A DNA stretch of 32,875 nucleotides from Ruminococcus sp. (GTDB lineage Bacteria > Bacillota > Clostridia > Oscillospirales > Ruminococcaceae): contig SVNX01000025.1 of the NCBI GenBank assembly GCA_015066665.1, positions 1 through 32,875 on the forward strand. The letters run 5' to 3'. Below the pieces are notes generated by a model. That model ran no database searches, was not told the DNA's origin, and saw only the letters and a program-made list of their open reading frames with translations. Within the stretch, counting starts at the first letter, position 1. Each line of letters opens with the position of its first letter. The position numbers were made by a program, and so were the translations under genes. This document shows, in pieces, positions 21,684-29,297 of this stretch.

Positions 21684-23840
21684 ATGGATATGATACAGAT
21701 GCTGACGGAGGAATTCTCCGTCAAAAGACAGCAGGCAGAGAATGTCATTGCCCTGCTTGATGACGGCAAGACCGTCCCCTTCATTGCCCGTTACCGAAAG
21801 GAAATGACGGGCGCACTCGATGACCAGACCATCCGCCGCATGGCACTGCGCTTGCAGGCACTGCGGAATCTGGAAGCACGCAAGGAGGAAATCCGCAGTG
21901 CCATCGAGGGAAAGGGTGCCATGACCGAGGCCATCGCCAAGGCACTCGAAGCAGCGCAGACCCTTGTGGAGGCGGAGGACATCTACCGTCCCTTCAAGGA
22001 AAAACGCCGCACCCGAGGCTCCGTTGCAAGGGAACGCGGTCTTACGCCCCTCGCCGAGGACATCCTCGCCCAGAAGCGGGATTTTGATCCTGAGCAGGCC
22101 GCCGTGTCCTATATCGACCCCGAAAAGGAGCTGCCCGATGTGCAGACCGTCCTGCAGGGGGCCATGGACATCATCGCCGAGGAGATCTCGGATGATGCCG
22201 CACTGCGTACCCGCATGCGTGCGCTCTTCCAGCGTGCCGGCATGATGGTGTGCACGGCATCCGATGAAGAAAAGGACAGCGTCTACCGTGATTATTATGC
22301 ATTCGAAAAGCCCGTTGCCCGCATGGCCGGTCATCAGATCCTTGCCATCACACGGGGCGAGAAGGAGGGCTTTCTCAAGGTGAATGTGACAGTTGATCCC
22401 GAACAGAGCGACCGTCTGTGCATCCATGCCTATGTGAAGAACAACAGCCCCGCCGGAGAACTCGTGAAGGCGGCCGCCTGCGACAGTGCCAAGCGTCTGA
22501 TTCTCCCGTCCATTGTCCGTGAGGTGCGCAGTGCCCTTCATGAGGATGCCTGTGAAAATGCCATCCGTGTGTTTGGTTCGAATCTCAAGCAGCTGCTCAT
22601 GCAGCCGCCGCTGAAAAATGAAGTCACACTCGGACTCGATCCCGCCTACCGGACGGGCTGCAAGATCGCCGTTGTGGATGGCACGGGCAAGGTGCTTGAC
22701 ACCACTGTGGTCTACCCCACACCGCCCCAGAACCGCACGAAGGAAGCCGCCCAGAAGCTGACGGCCCTCGTGAAGAAGCACCATGTCACAGCCGTTTCCA
22801 TCGGCAACGGTACCGCCTCCAGAGAGTCCGAGGCCTTTGTGGCGGGACTTCTGCCGGAGCTGCCGCATAAGGTGGCGTACATGGTCGTATCCGAGGCAGG
22901 TGCATCGGTGTATTCCGCATCGGAGCTGGCCGCAGAGGAATTTCCGGAATTCGATGTCTCCCTGCGCAGTGCCGTTTCCATTGCAAGACGCCTGCAGGAT
23001 CCGCTTGCGGAGCTTGTGAAGATCGACCCCAAGGCCATTGGCGTCGGCCAGTATCAGCACGACATGCCCAAGACCGCTCTCCAGACTGCCCTTGACGGCG
23101 TTGTGGAGGAATGCGTGAATGCCGTGGGTGTGGATGTGAACACGGCATCGTGGCCGCTTTTGTCCCATATTGCGGGCGTTTCTCCGACTGTGGCGAAGAA
23201 TATCGTCAAGTATCGTGAAGAGAACGGTGCCTTTACAAACCGCCGTCAGCTGCTCAAGGTGCCCAAGCTCGGCCCCAAGGCCTTCGAGCAGTGCGCGGGC
23301 TTTCTGCGCATTCCGGGCGGCAAGCAGCCCCTCGATAATACAGCTGTACATCCGGAAGCCTATGCCGCCGCCGAGTCCCTGCTGGGCACATTCGGCTATG
23401 CACTCGAAGATGCCGCTGCCGGCCGGCTGGAGGGCCTGTCCGCACAGGTCAAGCAGCACGGCATGGAGACCCTTGCAAAGGAACTGAACATCGGCAGCTA
23501 CACCCTGCAGGATATGGTAGCGGAGCTGCAGAAGCCCGGACGTGACCCCCGTGACCTGCTGCCGCCGCCCCTGATGCGCAGCGGCGATATCATGGAGCTG
23601 TCCGATCTCAAGCCCGGTATGAAGCTCATGGGCACGGTGCGGAATATCGTGGATTTCGGCTGTTTTGTGGACATTGGCGTGCATGAGGACGGACTTGTGC
23701 ACATCTCCCGCATCTGTGACCGCTTCATCAAGCATCCGCTTGAGGCTGTGAAGGTCGGCGATGTGGTGCAGGTGACTGTGCTCGATGTCGATGTCAAGCG
23801 CAAGCGCATCTCCCTGTCCATGCGTGAGGAAAAGAAGTAA
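21684..23840 (+). CDS. tex: Tex family RNA-binding protein with S1 domain
   Basis: The 718-residue protein has the order typical of Tex/Spt6-like proteins: N-terminal helical region with FIARYRKEMTGALDD, a YqgF-like RNase H fold (ALGLDPAYRTGCKIAVVD-type segment near residue 313), an HhH region (VNTASWPLLSHIAGVSPTVA and FTNRRQLLKVPKLGPKAFEQ), and a C-terminal S1 domain (about 645-718, LMGTVRNIVDFGCFVDIG, GLVHIS). Tex binds nucleic acid and influences transcription and RNA processing. The start has AAGGAG 7 nt upstream. It is 27 bp after recQ and 39 bp before the next gene, with no terminator, so it probably belongs to the same transcript. Confidence 0.95.
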   Translation: MDMIQMLTEEFSVKRQQAENVIALLDDGKTVPFIARYRKEMTGALDDQTIRRMALRLQALRNLEARKEEIRSAIEGKGAMTEAIAKALEAAQTLVEAEDIYRPFKEKRRTRGSVARERGLTPLAEDILAQKRDFDPEQAAVSYIDPEKELPDVQTVLQGAMDIIAEEISDDAALRTRMRALFQRAGMMVCTASDEEKDSVYRDYYAFEKPVARMAGHQILAITRGEKEGFLKVNVTVDPEQSDRLCIHAYVKNNSPAGELVKAAACDSAKRLILPSIVREVRSALHEDACENAIRVFGSNLKQLLMQPPLKNEVTLGLDPAYRTGCKIAVVDGTGKVLDTTVVYPTPPQNRTKEAAQKLTALVKKHHVTAVSIGNGTASRESEAFVAGLLPELPHKVAYMVVSEAGASVYSASELAAEEFPEFDVSLRSAVSIARRLQDPLAELVKIDPKAIGVGQYQHDMPKTALQTALDGVVEECVNAVGVDVNTASWPLLSHIAGVSPTVAKNIVKYREENGAFTNRRQLLKVPKLGPKAFEQCAGFLRIPGGKQPLDNTAVHPEAYAAAESLLGTFGYALEDAAAGRLEGLSAQVKQHGMETLAKELNIGSYTLQDMVAELQKPGRDPRDLLPPPLMRSGDIMELSDLKPGMKLMGTVRNIVDFGCFVDIGVHEDGLVHISRICDRFIKHPLEAVKVGDVVQVTVLDVDVKRKRISLSMREEKK

Positions 23841-23879
23841 GCACGCAAAATATCAGAGAAAATGGAAAGGATACGATTT

Positions 23880-24989
23880 ATGAAGAATGAAAGAAAAACA
23901 GGCAGAGCGGCCGTTGCTCTCGTTTCGATCCTCTGCTTTGTGCTGGTGCTCATCTGCACACTCGCACTTGTGATCGCCGTCAGCGCACGGCACTGCGTGA
24001 CCACCCGTGCATTCCCCGAGGCCGTGGCGGCGTCCTCCTTTGCCGAGCTCAACATCGGCGGCCGGACGGCTGCACAGATTGTGCTCGAGGATTTCATCGC
24101 CGATGACCGTGTGACCCTTGAAGATGTGGAGCATCTCATGGAGGAGGGCACTTTCTCCGAATACGGTGCCGATCTGGTTGGCCGCTATAACACATATCTT
24201 GCAGAGGGCGGCGAATTTCCGCAGCTCAATGTCAATGAATTTGTCCTGCTGATCGAGCAGAATGAGGATCTGATCCTCGAGAGAACCGGTCTCGAATTCC
24301 TCGAGCCGGACAAGGAAAAGCTCCGTGCGAATCTCTCCGCCTCCATCGATTCCTATAATCAGGAACTCAAGCAGAGTGTGGGCAGCGGCATCGGCGGCTT
24401 CGGTGCAAGAGCCGCAGTGTCCGTCTGGCTGGAGGTTGTGCTCGGACTTGTTCTGATCGCTCTGCTCGTCTGGATGATCGTCCTTTATGTCCGCCGCAGC
24501 TGCCGTGTGGGCACAGCCCTCAAGGTTTACGGCGTGGCTGCGTTCATTCCCTGTATTCTGCTGGTCATCTGCGGACTGGCCGGTGTGCCGGTGCTCAAGG
24601 CACTGGAAGCGATTTTTGCCGCAGGCGTGGCCGCCCCCCTCGCAAAGAGCGTGGCCGTCACTGCCGCAGTGGGCAGCCTTGTTTCCGTGCTGCTCTTTGC
24701 GATCGGCTTCTTCATGAATCGCATGGCGAAAAAGCCTGCTGCCGTGACCGCAGAGCCCTCACCGGAACCGGCTGCCGAGGTGACGGAATCCGTACCGGAA
24801 GAGGATAGCGTACCCGCAGCAGAGGAGACACCGGCTGAAGAGGCAACACCCGCTGCCGAGCCAGAGGAAGAGCCGGCACTGCGACGCTTCTGCATGAACT
24901 GCGGCGGCCCGCTGGTCAATCCCGATGCGAAGTTCTGTTATAAGTGCGGCAACGTGCAGGAGGAGCTGCATCCGGCTGAAGATAAGTAA
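23880..24989 (+). CDS. Membrane protein with C-terminal zinc ribbon
   Basis: The 369-residue protein has an N-terminal membrane segment (about 9-34), a ~145-residue soluble region rich in Glu and Leu, three further membrane segments (around residues 185-280), an Ala/Pro/Glu-rich tail, and a terminal zinc ribbon with the pairs CMNC and CYKC about 15 residues apart. With an even number of segments the ribbon and N terminus would lie on the same, probably cytoplasmic, side. I do not recognise the family; zinc-ribbon membrane proteins of unknown role are common in Firmicutes. The start at 23880 has AAAGGAT upstream; an ATG at 23862 is possible but lacks a site. It lies between tex and a CPBP protease. 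Confidence 0.8.
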   Translation: MKNERKTGRAAVALVSILCFVLVLICTLALVIAVSARHCVTTRAFPEAVAASSFAELNIGGRTAAQIVLEDFIADDRVTLEDVEHLMEEGTFSEYGADLVGRYNTYLAEGGEFPQLNVNEFVLLIEQNEDLILERTGLEFLEPDKEKLRANLSASIDSYNQELKQSVGSGIGGFGARAAVSVWLEVVLGLVLIALLVWMIVLYVRRSCRVGTALKVYGVAAFIPCILLVICGLAGVPVLKALEAIFAAGVAAPLAKSVAVTAAVGSLVSVLLFAIGFFMNRMAKKPAAVTAEPSPEPAAEVTESVPEEDSVPAAEETPAEEATPAAEPEEEPALRRFCMNCGGPLVNPDAKFCYKCGNVQEELHPAEDK

Positions 24990-25004
24990 AAATGGAGGCA
25001 CAGC

Positions 25005-25688
25005 ATGAAACAGATATCCGGAAAAAAACAAACCGCTGCCTGCCTGATTGCGGCGGCAGTTCTCTGCTGCGGCATCATGGCTGTTGTTGACGGCGTCCTG
25101 ATGCCGGGCTATGCGGTGAAATCGATCTGCAAGATCGTGCTGTTCATGCTGGCACCGCTGGGGCTGTCGTTTCTGTGCAGGGATGTGCAGTTCCGTGAGA
25201 TTTTCCGTTTTCAGAAGAGCGGCATTCTGCTGCCGCTGCTATTGGGCGGCGGGGTCTTCGGTGTGATTCTGGCCGCCTATGCCATCTTCCGCAATGTCTT
25301 CGATTTTTCGGGGATTGCGGCGTCTCTCTCTCAGAATGCGGGCGTGAGCCGGGAGAATTTCATGTTTGTGGCACTGTACATTTCGTTTGCCAATTCCCTC
25401 TTAGAGGAGTTCTTCTTCCGCGGCTTCCTGTTCGTGAATCTGAAAGAAAGCCTCTCACGCCGATGGGCGTATCTTATCAGTGCATTCGCCTTTGCGATGT
25501 ACCATGTGGCGATGATGATCGGATGGTTCTCGTTCCTGCCGTTCTTCCTGTGCATGATCGGGCTTGCGGCGGGCGGCATGATTTTTGCCTATATGAATGA
25601 AAAACAAGGAAGCGTCTACGCCTCATGGCTCGTCCACATGTGCGCAAATTTCGCCATCAATACCATCGGCTTCCTTCTGATGAAGTGA
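25005..25688 (+). CDS. CPBP family intramembrane metalloprotease
   Basis: This 227-residue polytopic membrane protein carries the CPBP (CAAX protease / bacteriocin-processing) motifs: the Glu pair and Arg in LLEEFFFRGF (Glu134, Glu135, Arg139), a histidine in MYHVAM (His167) and another in LVHMCANF (His211). These form the active site of Rce1-like glutamate proteases. Roles in bacteria include processing of peptides or self-immunity to bacteriocins; the substrate here is unknown. GGAGG (24994-24998) precedes the ATG. It begins 15 bp after the zinc-ribbon gene and ends at a strong bidirectional terminator, closing a likely six-gene operon. Confidence 0.9.
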   Translation: MKQISGKKQTAACLIAAAVLCCGIMAVVDGVLMPGYAVKSICKIVLFMLAPLGLSFLCRDVQFREIFRFQKSGILLPLLLGGGVFGVILAAYAIFRNVFDFSGIAASLSQNAGVSRENFMFVALYISFANSLLEEFFFRGFLFVNLKESLSRRWAYLISAFAFAMYHVAMMIGWFSFLPFFLCMIGLAAGGMIFAYMNEKQGSVYASWLVHMCANFAINTIGFLLMK

Positions 25689-25698
25689 TGCCTTGCAA

Positions 25699-25732
25699 AA
25701 AAGACCTGAACGTATCTGCGTTCAGGTCTTTT
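25699..25732. terminator. Bidirectional terminator between CPBP and pglX-like genes
   Basis: AAAAGACCTGAACG (25699-25712) and CGTTCAGGTCTTTT (25719-25732) form a perfect 14-bp stem with a 6-nt loop and T/A runs on both sides. It serves the convergent CPBP protease and PglX-like genes. Confidence 0.93.
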
Positions 25733-25735
25733 GTG

Positions 25736-28576
25736 TTATGTCCGGATTCGTGCAAATGCAGCGGAAAACCGCACGAAATTTGAGATAATGCCGTCATCCG
25801 GTGCAAATACGGCACCGCTTTTTGCAAGTGCGATGCAGGTTTCTTCAAAGCGTGCTGTCTCGGCCTGCTTCTGCTGCAGCTGCGTACGATGCGTCCTGTC
25901 CTTGCTGCAGGAGAGTGCCGCTTCGCAGTCATGCCGCTGTGCGGCCGCCGCTTCGGCAAGTGACAGCAGCAGCGCAGGGGAGAGCTGCGAGGCATCCACC
26001 AGTGCACGGAAGCTCTGATGCCGCCCGCTGTCAGCCATCCAGAAGATCGGCCTGCGGCGGTAACTGCGGCAGTGGTCGGTGTAGAACTCGGAACGGAAAT
26101 ACCGCCGGACGGCCGCGCGTGCATCCGTGCCGCCGTCCAGAAGAACGGCGATATACCGCAGATTTTCCTCAAGAGTCTTCCTTCCGAAATGGGTACACAG
26201 GAACGATTCGAGCATTGTGCATGCATCTCTTTCCCCCTGCAGCGGAAGAAAGCCGCAGGAAGTCCGTCCGCCGTACCGCCCGAAGGCACAGCCCACGGCA
26301 TAATCCAGCAGACTGCGGATGTCACGGGATGCATCCGCTCTGCGCAGGGTGATCTCCTTGTCCTCAACCACGGGCGAAAGTGTATCCTCCAGTCCGTAGA
26401 GCCGCAGGAAAATGCGGTTGAGGGCTTCCTCATTCGCACGCATGCGGGCAAAACGCGCCTCACAGACGGCATCCCAAGCCGCAAATGCATCTGCCAGACG
26501 GCCGGAATCCGTTTTGTACTGCACAAGCGGATGCGTCTCAAAGTCCCAGCTCAGTGCAAAGCTGTCCCATTCTGCCTGTGCGATGGCGATGTTTTCCGCA
26601 ACCAGCCGCTCAACGGCGGGACGCAGGGCTTCCTCCCAAATAATCGGCAGATTGCCGACGTTTTCCACTTGAAAATTCATGGTCGGGTTGTAGATCTTCA
26701 TGATTTCAAGCGCGACCCGTGAACAGAGCAGACCCATCAGCCAGCCGCATTGTGAGGCATCAGGAAACATCGATGAGCCGGAGACATCGAACAGAAATCC
26801 CGCCGGCTGTCTGCGTACGCCGAAGCGTGTAACCTCGGTGATGAACGGCCATGTCACGGCCGGGCGGAAGAACATGTCGGCATTCTTGATGCGGCCGCCC
26901 GCATGGGTGCGGTTCAGCTCGGCGTGGAAGGCACGCATCTCCTCGCCGTTGTTTTCATAGTTGACGATGTGGAGATTGTTGCCGTACCATTTCCGCAGCT
27001 TGCCGCCCTTGTTGTAGGGGAACCAGCGCTTGCCCGAAGCGGCGGCCTCCTCATGATTCCGGCATCCGAAGGCAATCGATGCCCTTGGCACCTCGAACCA
27101 GTACCGCAGAAAGCGGCGGTTGTCCGAGGTCGTCATGCCCTGACAGATCCTGCAGACCGAAGAGAGCTTCGGGTGCTGCAGAGCCTTGAGCATTGCATCG
27201 CTGATCCAGTAGCAGAGGGGCTGGCCGGGAATACCGGAAAATCGCTCCGGCGTGCAGCAGAAACGCCTGTCTTCCTCGAAAAAGACAGCACTCTTTTCTT
27301 CGGCCTCGTCCAGTGCCAGATACAGTGTGCGGGCCGGTGTCACGCAGCCCCTTGCCACAAAGGCCGCCGTCCGGACGATCGTGCCGACATCTGTCACAGA
27401 AAAAGCCTTGGCACCAAGATGCAGAAGACTGCGCAGGGTGTGCTGCTGCATGCGCTCACGAAGCGATGTGAAGCTCGAGAGGAACATCCATGAATGCGGC
27501 GTGATCATCGCAAAATGACCGTGGGCTGCCGTCAGTGCAGCGCAGCGTTCCATGAACACCGCAAAGAGATCGGACTTGCTGTCGGGGTAATGCTGCCGCA
27601 CAAAACCTCGCAGCATGGCATTCATGCTGCTGCTGCCCATGTAGGGAGGATTGGTGATGACCACATCATAGGGGGCATGCAGGAAGGGCAGATCGATGAG
27701 CGTGCCGAGCATGGCCTGTGCATCCGGCAGGCGGGCACAGTCATGGATGGCCGGCACGATGCCGCTTTCAAGAATCTCTGGGTCATGCCGCCGTGCCTTC
27801 ATCAGGAGTACGAACGAGGCAAGCCGGCAGGCCGCACTGTCAATGTCCGCACCGGAGAGATTGTGCCGGAGGATGGAGCGGGCCGCATCAGCGGGCGCAT
27901 AACCCTCGGCACGATACAGATCCATGAGCACGTCAAAGGCGTGTGCCAGAATGTGACCGGTGCCCGCACAGGGGTCGAGTACGGTGAGCGAAGTGAGCGT
28001 GCCGGAGAACACGGGGGCATCCGAGGCGGGATCGGCATCGGGCAGGAAATACTGCCAGCTGTCCGGCACGATGAAATCCGGATGGGCATCCAGCCAGAGA
28101 TGGCCGATGGCATTTTCCGTCAGATATGCAACAATCCAGTCGGGGGTGAACATCTGGGTAGCCGCAGGAATATCCGCTGCGGAAATCTTGATGCGATTTC
28201 GCAGATCGGCAAAGATGCGTTCTTTTTCATCGGTATTGCGGTACTGCATGAGCCAGCCCGTCATTTCCGGATGGTGCAGCCAGTCCGCCGCCGGAATGGC
28301 CGAGCGGATGGCATGGACAAGGCCGTCCTCACCGGAAAAGCAATCGGGGAGGGGGAGGGCTTCACCGAACAGCGGCGCAAGTGCCGGATGCTGTCCGAGC
28401 GTGCGGCAGGTATCCAAAATGGCATGCGGTGTCAGCACCGGCAGAAAGCCGTTCACTTCCATGAAGCGCAGTGCAGCGAGCCTGTCCAGCCAGAGACCGG
28501 CCTGCGCCCGGGGCAGCGTCTGCAGCAGTCGGGTGTATGCGGACATGGCAAATTGCTTGCGTGCGGTGCGGTTCAT
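25736..28576 (-). CDS. pglX: Orphan BREX-type PglX-like adenine methyltransferase
   Basis: The 946-residue protein looks like a PglX (BREX-1 adenine-specific DNA methyltransferase). The N-terminal helical region contains RLAALRFMEVNGFLPV (32-47) and the PglX-like stretch DIPAATQMFTPDWIVAYLTENAIG (135-158). The SAM-binding motif I DPCAGTGHIL is at 201-210, a GADIDSAACRLA segment at 242-253, and the catalytic motif IV NPPY at 309-312. The C-terminal half should be the target-recognition part. It is shorter than many PglX proteins (~1,150-1,200 residues). None of brxA, brxB, brxC, pglZ or brxL is nearby, so it is a solitary methyltransferase here. The start at 28576 has AAGGAGG upstream; the frame's earlier ATG overlaps the promoter. 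A type IIL restriction-modification enzyme is an alternative, but I see no N-terminal nuclease motif. Confidence 0.85.
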   Translation of the reverse strand: MNRTARKQFAMSAYTRLLQTLPRAQAGLWLDRLAALRFMEVNGFLPVLTPHAILDTCRTLGQHPALAPLFGEALPLPDCFSGEDGLVHAIRSAIPAADWLHHPEMTGWLMQYRNTDEKERIFADLRNRIKISAADIPAATQMFTPDWIVAYLTENAIGHLWLDAHPDFIVPDSWQYFLPDADPASDAPVFSGTLTSLTVLDPCAGTGHILAHAFDVLMDLYRAEGYAPADAARSILRHNLSGADIDSAACRLASFVLLMKARRHDPEILESGIVPAIHDCARLPDAQAMLGTLIDLPFLHAPYDVVITNPPYMGSSSMNAMLRGFVRQHYPDSKSDLFAVFMERCAALTAAHGHFAMITPHSWMFLSSFTSLRERMQQHTLRSLLHLGAKAFSVTDVGTIVRTAAFVARGCVTPARTLYLALDEAEEKSAVFFEEDRRFCCTPERFSGIPGQPLCYWISDAMLKALQHPKLSSVCRICQGMTTSDNRRFLRYWFEVPRASIAFGCRNHEEAAASGKRWFPYNKGGKLRKWYGNNLHIVNYENNGEEMRAFHAELNRTHAGGRIKNADMFFRPAVTWPFITEVTRFGVRRQPAGFLFDVSGSSMFPDASQCGWLMGLLCSRVALEIMKIYNPTMNFQVENVGNLPIIWEEALRPAVERLVAENIAIAQAEWDSFALSWDFETHPLVQYKTDSGRLADAFAAWDAVCEARFARMRANEEALNRIFLRLYGLEDTLSPVVEDKEITLRRADASRDIRSLLDYAVGCAFGRYGGRTSCGFLPLQGERDACTMLESFLCTHFGRKTLEENLRYIAVLLDGGTDARAAVRRYFRSEFYTDHCRSYRRRPIFWMADSGRHQSFRALVDASQLSPALLLSLAEAAAAQRHDCEAALSCSKDRTHRTQLQQKQAETARFEETCIALAKSGAVFAPDDGIISNFVRFSAAFARIRT

Positions 28577-28610
28577 GGATCTCCCTCCTTTCGAAAAAAA
28601 GTATGACTCT

Positions 28611-28639
28611 ATTATAACATATTCTGCGGGGGATGTCAA
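28611..28639 (-). promoter_or_regulatory. Consensus promoter of pglX-like gene
   Basis: On the minus strand TTGACA (28634-28639), exactly 17 bp, TATAAT (28611-28616), about 35 bp before the start codon at 28576. Such a perfect promoter is unexpected for a lone methyltransferase gene. Confidence 0.85.
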
Positions 28640-28715
28640 AGCGGGGAACAGGGAATTGATGGCATGGGGCAGCAGTGACAGTCAACCTGTTAGAATTCGG
28701 TAAAGAATGATGAAA

Positions 28716-28730
28716 GAATTGTCACAATTC
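28716..28730. promoter_or_regulatory. Perfect palindrome, possible operator
   Basis: GAATTGT-C-ACAATTC is a perfect 15-bp palindrome 21 bp upstream of the -35 of the FHA operon promoter and 76 bp upstream of the divergent pglX-like promoter. The size and symmetry suit a dimeric regulator. No regulator gene lies next to it. Confidence 0.4.
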
Positions 28731-28751
28731 GCTGACAATCCTGTGCAGCGG

Positions 28752-28780
28752 TTGCAAAATCAGGTGGGATATATTATAAT
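28752..28780 (+). promoter_or_regulatory. Promoter of FHA-SEDS-PBP operon
   Basis: TTGCAA (28752-28757), 17 bp, TATAAT (28775-28780). Transcription should start near 28787. Confidence 0.8.
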
Positions 28781-28786
28781 AGAGTA

Positions 28787-28803
28787 GGCAGGCAATGCCT
28801 GTC
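28787..28803 (+). other. 5'-terminal stem-loop of FHA operon mRNA
   Basis: GGCAGGC (28787-28793) and GCCTGTC (28797-28803) pair over 7 bp with one G-U pair and loop AAT. The predicted transcription start coincides with the first base of the stem, so the mRNA would begin in a hairpin. Such 5' hairpins can slow decay from the 5' end; that role is inference. Confidence 0.45.
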
Positions 28804-28839
28804 CCGCTGTAAGGCTTTATCCCATAAAGGAGGTCATAT

Positions 28840-29286
28840 ATGTCTGAATTTCTCAATATGCTCGCATCCGTCGAGATTCCCGAGCTGCTGCTCTGCGGTG
28901 TTGCGGTGGTGATTTTCGATCTTTTTGCGATCGCCATACTTATGGCCGCAGGACGTGAGAGCAGGCTCTGTCAGAAACGCTGGCAGAAAATCAGCTCCGG
29001 ACTTGTGCTGCGCAGCAAGGAGCTCCAGTTTCCGCTTGAAGCTGACGAGATCCTGCTCGGCCGTCATCTTTCGGCCGATATCCGCATTCCCGACCCTTCC
29101 GTTTCCCGCTATCATGCCGTCATGACCGTGACGGGCGGCGTCTGGACGATCACCGATCTCGGTGCCAAGGGCGGTACCTTTGTCAATGACCGGCGTGTGC
29201 AGCATGCAAAGCTCCTGCCCGGCGATAAGATCCGCCTCGGCAACGCCACACTCCGCCTTGTCCGCCTGAAGCAAGATGCCGCCTGA
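28840..29286 (+). CDS. Membrane-anchored FHA domain protein
   Basis: The 148-residue protein has one membrane segment (about 15-37) followed by a cytoplasmic forkhead-associated domain (about 60-145) with the phosphothreonine-binding residues GR (74-75), SRYH (89-92) and GGTFVN (111-116, Asn116). FHA domains bind phosphothreonine peptides made by Ser/Thr kinases. No kinase gene is in the window. It is first in an operon with a SEDS glycosyltransferase and a transpeptidase, an arrangement like actinobacterial fhaB-rodA-pbpA, which suggests that it relays phosphorylation signals to cell-wall synthesis. AAAGGAGG precedes the ATG. Confidence 0.92.
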   Translation: MSEFLNMLASVEIPELLLCGVAVVIFDLFAIAILMAAGRESRLCQKRWQKISSGLVLRSKELQFPLEADEILLGRHLSADIRIPDPSVSRYHAVMTVTGGVWTITDLGAKGGTFVNDRRVQHAKLLPGDKIRLGNATLRLVRLKQDAA

Positions 29287-29297
29287 AGGAGGTGCCC

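Noticed and set aside
21576-23735. Long minus-strand ORF of 719 codons opposite tex
   Set aside because: Antisense frame of a GC-rich gene; rich in His, Gly and Leu with no recognisable domain. Tex on the plus strand is clear.
25736-28576. A complete BREX defence island
   Set aside because: Only the PglX-like gene is present; neighbours are a CPBP protease and a cell-wall operon.
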